Shown here one piece after another: positions 26,610 to 34,773 of a DNA stretch of 64,000 bases; the stretch's first letter is position 1, and every line of letters begins with the position of its first letter. The stretch is from Paucibacter aquatile. Lineage in GTDB: Bacteria; Pseudomonadota; Gammaproteobacteria; Burkholderiales; Burkholderiaceae_C. Where the stretch lies: NCBI RefSeq assembly GCF_002885975.1, contig NZ_POSP01000004.1, forward strand, positions 620,001-684,000, read 5' to 3'. The notes below the pieces were generated by a model. It worked only from the letters and a program-made list of their open reading frames with translations, did not search any database and was not told the origin of the DNA. Made by a program: the position numbers and the translations under genes.

Positions 26610-26907
26610 CGTGCAGGGCGGGGCCGTTCAAAGGGTCGTTGGGGGCAGCGCTGGCCGGCGGGGTGCTGCCATCGGGGTTTGGAGCGATGCGCTTGGCCAC
26701 GCGGCGGTGCTTCCACCAGGCCGGCACCATGGCCAGCACGCCCACGGCGCAGCCGAGGCCAAAAGCCAGCAGCACGATGATCACCAGAGGGGCACGCCAT
26801 TCGTGGCCGAAGAACCAGCGCACGACGCTCTCCTGGCTGTTGTTCAGCGCGAAGGCGAAAAGCGTGAAGAAGAGGAAGGCCCGCAGGAGCCAGACAAGGA
26901 TTCGCAT
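26599..26907 (-). CDS. lapA: LapA-domain membrane protein (DUF1049)
   Basis: 102 aa with two membrane helices: ILVWLLRAFLFFTLFAFALNN at about 3-22 and APLVIIVLLAFGLGCAVGVLAMVPAWW at about 39-65, joined by the family loop NSQESVVRWFFGHEW. The tail is basic and then Pro/Ala/Asn-rich. LapA is the usual partner of LapB and is encoded just before it, as here, with an 11-bp overlap. Precise function is less clear than that of LapB. Confidence 0.9.
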   Translation of the reverse strand: MRILVWLLRAFLFFTLFAFALNNSQESVVRWFFGHEWRAPLVIIVLLAFGLGCAVGVLAMVPAWWKHRRVAKRIAPNPDGSTPPASAAPNDPLNGPALHDGI

Positions 26908-27005
26908 GGAGCGATGATTCTAGTGTGTGGCCGCGGGCAGCCACGCTGCTGGCGCGAGACACTGTGGCGGCGCGAGAGGGCGCCCGCCGCAGGTCCATGG
27001 GGTAC

Positions 27006-27326
27006 TCAGACCTTGGCGGCTGCGGCGTAGTCGGCGGCTGCCGAGCTGTTGGCGTCCACCGCCTCGCGCAAGGCCTTGCCGGGCTTGAAATGCGGCACCA
27101 GCTTTTCGGGGATCAGCACCTGCTCACCGCTGCGTGGGTTGCGGCCCATGCGGGGCGGACGGCGGTTGACCTGGAAGCTGCCGAAGCCGCGAATCTCGAT
27201 GCGGTGGCCGCGCGCCAGGGCGTCGGACATGGCGTCCAGAATGGTCTTGACGGCGAACTCGGTGTCGCGCTGGGTCAGCTGGCCAAAGCGGTCGGCCAGC
27301 AGGGCAACGAGGTCGGATCGGGTCAT
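27006..27326 (-). CDS. ihfB: Integration host factor subunit beta
   Basis: 106 aa. DNA-bending HU/IHF family protein. The N-terminus MTRSDLVALLADRFGQLTQRDTEFAVKTILDAMSDAL and the arm region RIEIRGFGSFQVNRRPPRMGRNPRSGE, with the intercalating Pro in RNPRSG, are typical of the IHF beta chain. The C-terminal tail (NSSAAADYAAAAKV) is longer than in E. coli. It follows rpsA, as in most proteobacteria. Only 35 nt separate the start from the T-run of an intrinsic terminator, so expression depends on read-through or on a promoter inside the repeat region. An IHF consensus site is present upstream of the PEP-CTERM gene in this same window. Confidence 0.95.
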   Translation of the reverse strand: MTRSDLVALLADRFGQLTQRDTEFAVKTILDAMSDALARGHRIEIRGFGSFQVNRRPPRMGRNPRSGEQVLIPEKLVPHFKPGKALREAVDANSSAAADYAAAAKV

Positions 27327-27361
27327 GGGATGCGGGGTCCAGTGGGCTCAGGGGTTCTCAT

Positions 27362-27400
27362 AAAAAAGGCCCGCGCTCCTTGCGGAGGGCGGGCCTTTTG
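27362..27400 (-). terminator. Intrinsic terminator between rpsA and ihfB
   Basis: On the minus strand GGCCCGC...GCGGGCC arms, with an inner CTCC/GGAG extension and a TTGC-type loop, are followed by six T residues at 27367-27362. It ends rpsA transcripts and lies 35 nt before the ihfB start, where it could also act as an attenuator. Confidence 0.85.
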
Positions 27401-27419
27401 GGTGTTGAGGCTTTGCGGT

Positions 27420-27561
27420 CTCAGCCAAATCGCTGGTATCGCGACTTGGCCTTCGCTAGCCACAGACTCCTTCCGGAGTTTGTGTGCGAGCTCAGCCATT
27501 TCGCTGGTATTGCGAATTGGCCTTCGACAGGCATGAGTCCCTTCCGGGACTCATGTCCGGT
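27420..27561 (-). repeat. Two 71-bp tandem structured units between rpsA and ihfB
   Basis: The element CTCAGCC occurs at 27420, 27491 and 27562, exactly 71 bp apart; the last copy overlaps the rpsA stop codon. Each unit holds two hairpins. Hairpin A pairs 27461-27470 with 27475-27484 in one unit and 27532-27541 with 27546-27555 in the other, each with a GGAA loop on the rpsA-sense strand. Hairpin B has arms of about 10 nt (GCCA....CGC and GCG....TGGC) around a conserved 7-nt loop, RATACCA on the sense strand. Arm sequences differ between units while pairing is mostly retained. No open reading frame fits this. Confidence 0.85.
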
Positions 27562-27562
27562 C

Positions 27563-29269
27563 TCAGCCTTGGTTATCCAGCTTGGCGCGGAGCAGGGCGC
27601 CCAGGCTGGTCGTGCCAGCGTTTTCACGCTCGGCCGAGGCCGACAGGCGCTGCATGGCTTCTTGGTTGTCGGCGTTGTCCTTGGCCTTGACCGACAGCTG
27701 GATGTTGCGGGTCTTGCGATCCACATTGATGATCAGGGCGGAGACTTCGTCGCCTTCCTTCAGCACATTGCGGGCGTCTTCGACGCGGTCGCGGCTGATT
27801 TCGGAAGCGCGCAGGTAGCCCAGCACTTCGTCAGCCAGCTCGATCTCGGCGCCACGGGCGTCCACAGTCTTGACCTTGCCGGTCACGATCTGGCCGCGGT
27901 CATTGACCGTGGTGTAGGTCGTGAACGGGTCGCTGTCCAGCTGCTTGATGCCCAGGGAGATGCGTTCGCGCTCGACGTCCACGGCCAGCACCAGGGCTTC
28001 GACTTCCTGGCCCTTCTTGAAGTTGCGCACAGCAGCTTCGCCGGTTTCGTTCCACGACAGGTCGGACAGGTGCACCAGACCGTCGATGCCTTGGGCCAGG
28101 CCCACGAACACGCCGAAGTCGGTGATCGACTTGACCGGACCCTTGACGCGGTCGCCGCGCTTGACGGTTTCAGCGAAATCTTCCCAAGGATTGGCCTTGC
28201 ACTGCTTCATGCCCAGGGAGATGCGACGCTTGTCTTCGTCGATTTCCAGGACCATGACTTCGACTTCGTCACCCAGGGTGACCAGCTTCGAAGGTGCAAT
28301 GTTCTTGTTGGTCCAGTCCATTTCGGACACGTGCACCAGACCTTCGATGCCCGGCTCGATTTCCACGAACGCGCCGTAGTCAGCGATGTTGGTGATCTTG
28401 CCGAACAGACGGGTGCTGGTCGGGTAGCGGCGAGCCACGCCGAACCACGGATCGTCGCCCAGCTGCTTCAGACCCAGCGAAACGCGGTTCTTCTCAGCAT
28501 CGAACTTCAGGATCTTGGCGGTCAGTTCCTGACCGACGGTGACCACTTCGCTCGGGTGACGGACGCGGCGCCATGCCATGTCGGTGATGTGCAGCAGGCC
28601 GTCGATACCGCCCAGGTCCACGAAGGCACCGTATTCGGTGATGTTCTTGACCACGCCCTGAACGATGGCGCCTTCGGCCAGCGTTTCCAGCAGCTTGGCG
28701 CGCTCTTCGCCCATCGAAGCTTCGACCACAGCACGGCGCGACAGCACGACGTTGTTGCGCTTGCGGTCCAGCTTGATGACCTTGAACTCCATGGTCTTGC
28801 CTTCGTACGGGCTCATGTCCTTGACCGGACGGGTGTCCAGCAGGGAACCCGGCAGGAAGGCGCGGATGCCGTTGACCAGCACGGTCAGGCCGCCCTTGAC
28901 CTTGCCCGACACGGTGCCGGTCACGAAGTCGCCCGACTCCAGTGCGGTTTCCAGCGACAGCCACGAGGCCAGACGCTTGGCCTTGTCGCGCGACAGGATG
29001 GTGTCGCCGTAGCCGTTTTCGATGGCGTCGATCGCCACGGAGACGAAGTCGCCGATTTGAACTTCCAGCTCGCCCTGGTCGTTCTTGAATTCTTCGATGG
29101 GCACGTAGGCTTCGGACTTGAGGCCTGCGTTCACAACCACAAAGCTGTGTTCCACACGCACCACTTCGGCGGAGATGACTTCGCCGGCGCGCAGGTCAGA
29201 GCGCTGCAGCGATTCCTCGAACATGGAGGCGAACGATTCGCCGAAAGATGCGGTTTGGGTTTGGGACAT
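27563..29269 (-). CDS. rpsA: 30S ribosomal protein S1
   Basis: 568 aa, similar to the 557 aa of E. coli S1. Six S1 (OB-fold) repeats can be followed: the first two less typical ones bind the ribosome, the last four bind RNA, with repeat starts such as KGGLTVLVNGIRAFLPGS, GAIVQGVVKNITEYGAFVDLGGIDGLLHITDM, FGKITNIADYGAFVEIEPGIEGLVHVSEMDW and VKGPVKSITDFGVFVGLAQGIDGLVHLSDLSW. It brings mRNAs to the 30S subunit. The ATG has AGGAAA just upstream. A 10-bp inverted repeat lies in the 156-bp leader, and the structured tandem units and terminator follow the stop. Confidence 0.97.
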   Translation of the reverse strand: MSQTQTASFGESFASMFEESLQRSDLRAGEVISAEVVRVEHSFVVVNAGLKSEAYVPIEEFKNDQGELEVQIGDFVSVAIDAIENGYGDTILSRDKAKRLASWLSLETALESGDFVTGTVSGKVKGGLTVLVNGIRAFLPGSLLDTRPVKDMSPYEGKTMEFKVIKLDRKRNNVVLSRRAVVEASMGEERAKLLETLAEGAIVQGVVKNITEYGAFVDLGGIDGLLHITDMAWRRVRHPSEVVTVGQELTAKILKFDAEKNRVSLGLKQLGDDPWFGVARRYPTSTRLFGKITNIADYGAFVEIEPGIEGLVHVSEMDWTNKNIAPSKLVTLGDEVEVMVLEIDEDKRRISLGMKQCKANPWEDFAETVKRGDRVKGPVKSITDFGVFVGLAQGIDGLVHLSDLSWNETGEAAVRNFKKGQEVEALVLAVDVERERISLGIKQLDSDPFTTYTTVNDRGQIVTGKVKTVDARGAEIELADEVLGYLRASEISRDRVEDARNVLKEGDEVSALIINVDRKTRNIQLSVKAKDNADNQEAMQRLSASAERENAGTTSLGALLRAKLDNQG

Positions 29270-29357
29270 GGTGTTTCCTGTGCCAGCGGATCAAGGCGTT
29301 TGACCGGCGGACGATGGGTGCTGGGCCTTGCGGCTTCGCGGGTTAGGTTGTAGACAA

Positions 29358-29399
29358 GACCGGTCTTGATGAACTGACGTTCGGAAGGGAAGACCGGTC
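29358..29399 (-). promoter_or_regulatory. Inverted repeat in the rpsA leader
   Basis: GACCGGTCTT at 29358-29367 pairs perfectly with AAGACCGGTC at 29390-29399 across a 22-nt loop; the first arm is also part of a 14-bp palindrome (29355-29368). It sits about 90-130 nt upstream of the rpsA start. E. coli S1 represses its own leader through stem-loops, so an autoregulatory hairpin is possible; a DNA operator is the other reading. Confidence 0.55.
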
Positions 29400-29425
29400 C
29401 GGCGTGGACATGAGTCGTTTGCGGA

Positions 29426-31453
29426 TCAACGCTGGTCTGCAAACGACCCCGCTTGGGCCCACCAATCCAGCACCAGATCCTTTGATTCCTCAATGGACAG
29501 GGCCGAGTTGTCGAGCTCGCGCGCATCTGCGGCAGGGGCTAAAGGCGAGGCCTTGCGGGATTTGTCCTGCAAGTCACGCGCCTCCAAATCTTGACGCAAG
29601 CCCGCGATGCTAGCCGAAATTCCCTTGGAAATCAATTGCTTGTAGCGCCGCTCGGCCCGCGTGGCGGCGCTGGCGGTCAGGAAAACCTTGAGTGGTGCGT
29701 CGGGGAAGATGGCCGTGCCCATGTCGCGGCCATCGGCCACCAGGCCGGGCAGGCGGCGGTAGTCCAGCTGCAGCTGATGCAGGGCGTGGCGCACCTCGGA
29801 GTGCGCCGCCACCTTGGAGGCGAGCAGACCGGTGGTTTCCAGGCGCAGGGCGTCGGTGATGTCGTCGTCGCCCAGCAGCACGCGCCCACGGCTGAAGTGC
29901 AGGTCCAGGCGTGCGGCGATGGCGGCCACGGCCTGGCCGTCGTCCAGATCGGCGCCGGCCCGCTGGGCGGCCAGGCCGCTGGCGCGGTACAGCATGCCTG
30001 AGTCCAGCACCACATAACCCAGGGCCTGCGCCACCTCATCGGCCAGCGTGCCCTTGCCCGAGGCGGTGGGGCCGTCGATGCAGATGACCGGGATGTCCTT
30101 GCTGCGCGCCTTGGCCACGCTGAACAGGGTTTCGAAATAGTCCGGAAAAGTTTTGGCCACGCAGTGCGGCTCCAGAATGCGCACTGGCACCGAGGGCGTG
30201 GTCTTGCCGACCACCAGGCCGTTGAAGGCGGCCAGCGAAAAGCACATGGCCACGCGGTGGTCGTCGTAGGTGTGGATGGCGGCGGCCTGCCAGCTCTGCA
30301 GCGGCTGCACGCGCAGCCAGTCCGGGCCTTCTTCCACTGTGGCGCCCAGCTTGCGCAGCTCGGTGGCCATGGCGGCGATGCGGTCGGTTTCTTTGACCCG
30401 CCAGCTGGCGATATTGCGCAGGGTGGTCGGCGAGTCGGCGTACAGCGCCATCACCGCCAGGGTCATGGCCGCGTCGGGGATGTGGTTGCAATCGAGCTCG
30501 ATGCCGCGCAGCGGCCAGCTGCCCCGGCGCACTTCCAGCCAATTGGGCCCGGCTTCCACGCGCGCACCCATGGCTTGCGCCGCCTCGACAAAGCGCACAT
30601 CGCCTTGCAGCGAGGCGCTGCCGACGCCTTCGATGCGCAGCGGCGCCTCGGTGGCGGCCAAAGCCCCGAGCGCCACAAAGTAGGAGGCCGAGGATGCATC
30701 GCCCTCGACATGCACCGCGCCGGGCGAGCGATAGCGGCTGCCGGCGGGAATCGTGAAGCGCTGCCAGCCCTCGCGCTCGACGGCGATGCCGAAACGTTTG
30801 AGCAGTTCCAGCGTGATGTGGATGTAGGGTTTGGAGATCAGCTCACCGAGCACCTCGATGACGATGGGCTGCTGCTGCGCCACCAGGGGCAGGGCCAGCA
30901 GCAGGGCGGTCAGGAACTGGCTGGACACATCACCGCGCACCTGCACCGGCGCGCTGAAGTCCAGGGCCGAAGGCCCGCTCAGGCGCAGCGGCGGGTAGCC
31001 TTCCTGGCCCAGGCATTCGATCTGGCAGCCGCGCGCACGCAGGGCATCGACCAGGTCGCCAATCGGGCGCTCGTGCATGCGCGCCACGCCGCTCAGCTCG
31101 AAGCTGCCGCCTTGCGTGGCGGCCAGCAGGGCCAGGGCGGCGGTCAGCGGCCGCATGGCGGTGCCGGCATTGCCGAGGAAGAGCTGGGCGGCGTCGACCT
31201 TCAGCTGACCACCGATGCCGGTGACCTGCAGCACACCGTGGTCCGAGGTCTCCAGGCGGCAGCCCAAGGCTTTGAGCGAATCGAGCATGACGGCGGTGTC
31301 GTCGCTGTCCAGCAGGTCGTGGACTTCGGTCGTGCCCTCGGACAGGCCGGCCAGCAGCAGCACGCGGTTGGAGATGCTCTTGGAGCCCGGCAGGCGCACG
31401 GTGCCGGCGGCACTGCGCAGTGGCGGCAGGTCGAGGAAAGGGATCTTGTACAT
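29426..31453 (-). CDS. aroA-cmk: Bifunctional EPSP synthase / cytidylate kinase (AroA-Cmk fusion)
   Basis: 675 aa. Residues 1 to about 440 are 3-phosphoshikimate 1-carboxyvinyltransferase (shikimate pathway): LPGSKSISNRVLLLAGLSEGTT, LFLGNAGTAMRPLTAALAL and RVKETDRIAAMATELRKLGA are the substrate-binding motifs, in class I form. From about 450 a cytidylate kinase follows: P-loop IDGPTASGKGTLADEVAQAL, then VVLDSGMLYRASGLAA, DGRDMGTAIFPDAPLKVFLTASAATRAERRYKQL and the C-terminal RDLQDKSRKASPLAPAADA. The two are in one uninterrupted frame. The fusion joins two enzymes that are separate neighbours in E. coli and is found in several Burkholderiales. It is followed by rpsA. Confidence 0.95.
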   Translation of the reverse strand: MYKIPFLDLPPLRSAAGTVRLPGSKSISNRVLLLAGLSEGTTEVHDLLDSDDTAVMLDSLKALGCRLETSDHGVLQVTGIGGQLKVDAAQLFLGNAGTAMRPLTAALALLAATQGGSFELSGVARMHERPIGDLVDALRARGCQIECLGQEGYPPLRLSGPSALDFSAPVQVRGDVSSQFLTALLLALPLVAQQQPIVIEVLGELISKPYIHITLELLKRFGIAVEREGWQRFTIPAGSRYRSPGAVHVEGDASSASYFVALGALAATEAPLRIEGVGSASLQGDVRFVEAAQAMGARVEAGPNWLEVRRGSWPLRGIELDCNHIPDAAMTLAVMALYADSPTTLRNIASWRVKETDRIAAMATELRKLGATVEEGPDWLRVQPLQSWQAAAIHTYDDHRVAMCFSLAAFNGLVVGKTTPSVPVRILEPHCVAKTFPDYFETLFSVAKARSKDIPVICIDGPTASGKGTLADEVAQALGYVVLDSGMLYRASGLAAQRAGADLDDGQAVAAIAARLDLHFSRGRVLLGDDDITDALRLETTGLLASKVAAHSEVRHALHQLQLDYRRLPGLVADGRDMGTAIFPDAPLKVFLTASAATRAERRYKQLISKGISASIAGLRQDLEARDLQDKSRKASPLAPAADARELDNSALSIEESKDLVLDWWAQAGSFADQR

Positions 31454-31504
31454 GGCGGACGGACGAGAAAAGCGGTGGGGCCGCCCGCGACGCGGGCCAG
31501 CCGA

Positions 31505-32383
31505 TTACTTGGGAGGGCGCGGCGCGGCCAATTGCCACTGGCTGCGGGCATCCGAAATCAGACGGATGCGGGCTTCCAGCGCGGCGGCGTCGTCATTCTT
31601 GAGCAGCGCTTCCAGCGCGTCGAGCGCCTGACGGAAGCGCTGCGATTGCACCAGCACCTCGGCCTTGTTGGCCATGAGGATGTCGCGCCAGACCGTGGGT
31701 TCGCTGGCGGCGATGCGGGTGAAATCGCGGAAACCTGGGCCAGCCAGGCTGAGGTAGTCGCGGCCGGCCGGTTGGGCCGCCACCGACTGGAAAAACGCGA
31801 AAGCCAGCAGATGCGGCAGATGGCTGACGGCAGCGAAGGCCGCGTCGTGGTTCTGCGGCGTCATCTTGAGCACCTGCGCACCCAGGGCCGACCAGACATC
31901 GGTGGCTTTTTGCACCAGGGCCGGCCGGGTTTGCGGCAGCGGCGTCAGGATGACCTGGCAGTCCTGGTACAGATTGGCATCGGCGTTCTGCACCCCGCCC
32001 GATTCCTTGCCGGTGATCGGGTGTGCCGGCACAAAGGAATCGATGTGCTTGCCCAGGGCCTGCTGCGCGGCACTGACCACATCGCATTTGGTCGAGCCCA
32101 CATCCATCAGCAGGACCTTGGGGCTGATCAGATGGCGGATGGCTTTGAGGGTGGTCTCGGTGGCCGAGACCGGCACGGCCAGCAGCACGATGTCAGCGCC
32201 CGAAACGGCCAGCAGGGCCGACTCGGCCACCTGGTCGATCACGCCCAGGCGCTTGGCCATCTCGGTGGTGGAGGGCGATTTGCTGTAGCCCACCACATGC
32301 TTGACCAGGCCGGCTTTTTTCATGGCCAGGGCAAAGGAGCCGCCCATCAGGCCGCAGCCGATCACGCCGAGTTGGTTGAACAT
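31505..32383 (-). CDS. tyrA: Prephenate dehydrogenase
   Basis: 292 aa. Converts prephenate to 4-hydroxyphenylpyruvate for tyrosine synthesis. The Rossmann NAD(P) site is FNQLGVIGCGLMGGSFALAMKKAG at the N-terminus. The catalytic region has VLLMDVGSTKCDVV and FVPAHPITGKESGGVQNADANLY with the conserved His. The helical dimer domain contains HDAAFAAVSHLPHLLAFAF and GPGFRDFTRIAASEP. There is no chorismate mutase domain, as that is fused to PheA here. The start at 32383 gives the Rossmann motif at the N-terminus; the frame is open upstream into pheA but that is shadow. Spacing to pheA is 14 bp. Confidence 0.95.
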   Translation of the reverse strand: MFNQLGVIGCGLMGGSFALAMKKAGLVKHVVGYSKSPSTTEMAKRLGVIDQVAESALLAVSGADIVLLAVPVSATETTLKAIRHLISPKVLLMDVGSTKCDVVSAAQQALGKHIDSFVPAHPITGKESGGVQNADANLYQDCQVILTPLPQTRPALVQKATDVWSALGAQVLKMTPQNHDAAFAAVSHLPHLLAFAFFQSVAAQPAGRDYLSLAGPGFRDFTRIAASEPTVWRDILMANKAEVLVQSQRFRQALDALEALLKNDDAAALEARIRLISDARSQWQLAAPRPPK

Positions 32384-32397
32384 GGGTGCTGGCTCCC

Positions 32398-33504
32398 TCA
32401 GGCCTTCAAGGGGTAGGCGCCGATGACCTTGAAGAAGGCGCAGGACTCGCGCAGCTCGGTCAAAGCCGCGGCCACATGGGGCTCGGACGGGTGGCCGTCG
32501 AGATCGATGTAGAAGTAGTAGTCCCACTGGCCGGTGCGGGCCGGGCGCGATTCCAGGCGTGTCATTGACACGCCGTGGGTCTTCAGCGGCACCAGCAGGT
32601 CGTGCATGGCGCCAGGGCGGTTGGGCACCGAGACGATCAGGCTGGTGCAGTCGCGGCCGGTGGCCGGCGGCGTGGCCATGGTCTGCGGCAGGGTGATGAC
32701 GGCAAAGCGGGTGCGGTTGTAGGCCTCGTCCTGCACCGCGTGCGCCACGATGTGCAGGCCAAACAGGGTGGATGCGCGTTCGCTGGCGATGGCGGCATAG
32801 GCCGGGTTGGTGGCCGCGAGTCGAGCTCCTTCTGCATTGCTGGAGACGGCGCGGCGCTCGGCGTTCGGCAGGTGCTTGTTCAGCCAGTTCTGGCACTGGG
32901 CCAGGGCTTGCGGATGGGCCAGCACGGCCTCGATGTCCTGCAGGCTGTTGTCCTTGCGCAGCAGGTTGTGGCGGATCAGCAGGCTGACCTCGCCGACCAC
33001 ATGGGTGGGGGTGTGCAGGAACAGGTCCAACGAGCGGGTGACCACGCCCTCGGTCATGTTCTCCACGCCGACCACGCCGTACTGGGCGCTGCCCGAGGCG
33101 GTGGCATGGAAGACTTCGTCGAAGCTGTTGCAGTAGATCAGGTCGGCCGCGCCGCCGAAGTACTCGATGGCAGCTTGTTCGCAGAAGGTGCCAAACGGCC
33201 CCAGCACGGCCACGCGCTGCGGTGATTCCAGGGCCAGGCAGGCCGACATGATTTCACGCCAGATGGCGCTGACGTGCTCGTCTTTCAGCGGGCCCCGGTT
33301 GGCCTGGCGGATCTTCTCGATCACCTGCGCCACACGGTCGGGGCGGAAGAAGGGCGAGCCTTCGCGGCGCTTGACCTCGCCCACCTGTTCGGCCACGCGG
33401 GCGCGGCGGTTCAGCAGGTCCAGCAGTTGCTGGTCCAGCGCGTCGATCTGCTGACGCAGAGTGCCCAGTTCGGGCAGCGGGGTGCTGCCGTCCGTATCAG
33501 CCAT
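32398..33504 (-). CDS. pheA: Bifunctional chorismate mutase / prephenate dehydratase (P-protein)
   Basis: 368 aa. AroQ-type chorismate mutase at 10-95 (LRQQIDALDQQLLDLLNRRARVAEQVGEVKR), prephenate dehydratase at about 97-275 with GPFGTFCEQAA and the catalytic TRF in YNRTRFAVITL, and a C-terminal ACT domain (LIVSVPNRPGAMHDLLVPLKTHGVSMTRLESRPA) that binds phenylalanine for feedback control. Two positions differ from the common consensus: Cys instead of Ser or Thr in GTFC, and Met instead of Ser in VENMTEG. The start overlaps the serC stop by 8 bp. Part of the serC-pheA-tyrA-aroA/cmk unit; no hisC lies between pheA and tyrA. Confidence 0.95.
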   Translation of the reverse strand: MADTDGSTPLPELGTLRQQIDALDQQLLDLLNRRARVAEQVGEVKRREGSPFFRPDRVAQVIEKIRQANRGPLKDEHVSAIWREIMSACLALESPQRVAVLGPFGTFCEQAAIEYFGGAADLIYCNSFDEVFHATASGSAQYGVVGVENMTEGVVTRSLDLFLHTPTHVVGEVSLLIRHNLLRKDNSLQDIEAVLAHPQALAQCQNWLNKHLPNAERRAVSSNAEGARLAATNPAYAAIASERASTLFGLHIVAHAVQDEAYNRTRFAVITLPQTMATPPATGRDCTSLIVSVPNRPGAMHDLLVPLKTHGVSMTRLESRPARTGQWDYYFYIDLDGHPSEPHVAAALTELRESCAFFKVIGAYPLKA

Positions 33505-34627
33505 ATTGAGCCTCGAAATCCTTCAGGTAAGCCACCAGGGCTTGCACGCCCTCCAAGGGCATGGCGTTGTAAATCGATGCCCGCATGCCGCCCACCGACT
33601 TGTGGCCTTTGAGCTGCAGCAGGTTTCGCGCCTTCGCACCGTTCAGGAAGGATTCGTTCAGCTGCGGCGTGTCGTACGCGCCGCGCAGGTAAAACGGGAC
33701 ATTCATGCGCGAGCGGCACTCGGCCGCCACGCGGGTTTCAAACACCGAAGAGGCATCGAGCGCTGCGTAGAGCAGGGCGGCCTTCTCGATATTGCGCTGT
33801 TCGATGGCCGCCACGCCGCTCTGCTCGCCGTGGCGGAAGGCCTTGAGCCACTGGAACACCAGGCCGGCCACGTAGATGCCAAAGGTCGGCGGCGTGTTGT
33901 ACATGGAGTTCGCCTCGGCCACGGTCTTGTAATCGAAGGCCGAGGGGCAGATGGCCATGGCATGGCCCAGCAGGTCTTCGCGCACAAACACCAGGGTCAG
34001 GCCGGCCGGACCGATGTTCTTCTGCGCGCCGGCAAAGGCCAGACCGACGCGCGACCAGTCAATGGTGCGGGAAAGCACATGGGAGGAGCAATCGACCACC
34101 AGCGGCGCCTCGCTGCCGAGCGCAAGCAGATCGGGCAGCTCGTGGAACTCCAGCCCGTCAATCGTTTCGTTGGAGCAGATGTGCACATAGGCCGCATCGC
34201 GGCGCAGCTGCCAGCTGCTGGGTGAGGGCAGGCTGCGGTAGCCGCCCGGGCCGCTGTCGGCAGCAATCTGTACATCGGCATAACGCCGCGCTTCCTGGGC
34301 GCTTTTCTTGGACCAGGAGCCGCTGACCACCGCGTCCACCTTGCCCAGGCCCTGGCGACCGGCCAGATTCATGGGCACGATGGCGTTCTCGGCCAGGCCG
34401 CCGCCTTGCATGAACAGGATGCGGAAGTGGCTGGGGACTTGCAGCAGCTCGCGCAGATCGCGCTCCGCGGTCTCGGCGATCTCGGTGAACTCGCGGCCGC
34501 GATGACTCATCTCCATCACGCTCATGCCGGAGCCGTGCCAGTCCAGCATCTCGCCGGCCACTTGCTGCAGCACGGCTTCGGGCAGGGCGGCCGGGCCGGC
34601 GGAAAAATTGAACGGGCGGGAGCTCAT
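33497..34627 (-). CDS. serC: Phosphoserine aminotransferase
   Basis: 376 aa. PLP enzyme converting 3-phosphohydroxypyruvate and glutamate to phosphoserine, and also used in pyridoxal phosphate synthesis. Motifs: FNFSAGPAALPEAVLQQV at the N-terminus, MSHRGREFTEI, ILFMQGGGLAENAIVPMNL, VVDCSSHVLSRTIDWSRVGLAFAGAQKNIGPAGLTLV with the PLP-binding Lys in AGAQKN, and the C-terminal GHKSVGGMRASIYNAMPLEGV. It heads the aromatic amino-acid unit and overlaps pheA by 8 bp. The 146 bp upstream separate it from the gyrA-linked gene. Confidence 0.96.
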   Translation of the reverse strand: MSSRPFNFSAGPAALPEAVLQQVAGEMLDWHGSGMSVMEMSHRGREFTEIAETAERDLRELLQVPSHFRILFMQGGGLAENAIVPMNLAGRQGLGKVDAVVSGSWSKKSAQEARRYADVQIAADSGPGGYRSLPSPSSWQLRRDAAYVHICSNETIDGLEFHELPDLLALGSEAPLVVDCSSHVLSRTIDWSRVGLAFAGAQKNIGPAGLTLVFVREDLLGHAMAICPSAFDYKTVAEANSMYNTPPTFGIYVAGLVFQWLKAFRHGEQSGVAAIEQRNIEKAALLYAALDASSVFETRVAAECRSRMNVPFYLRGAYDTPQLNESFLNGAKARNLLQLKGHKSVGGMRASIYNAMPLEGVQALVAYLKDFEAQYG

Positions 34628-34773
34628 CGGATCAGGCCTGGTCGGGTCAACAACAGCGAAATCGGGTGGCGGAGCTGGCGCGGCGGGGCCAGTTGGCCTG
34701 TTGCCAAGGCCGGCGTCGGGCGCGCTGATGCGCCTATTGCGTCGGACCTTGGCGGCCTTGCCAGTCAGCTTGA

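Noticed and set aside
27420..27561. Tandem 71-bp units as a possible CRISPR
   Set aside because: Only two units, contiguous without spacers, and structure differs from CRISPR repeats; no cas genes nearby.
27380..29353. 657-codon open frame on the plus strand over rpsA
   Set aside because: Antisense to ribosomal protein S1; its apparent repeats mirror the S1 repeats.
30164..32416. 750-codon open frame on the plus strand over aroA-cmk and tyrA
   Set aside because: Antisense shadow spanning two genuine genes; rich in Gln/His/Gly as expected.
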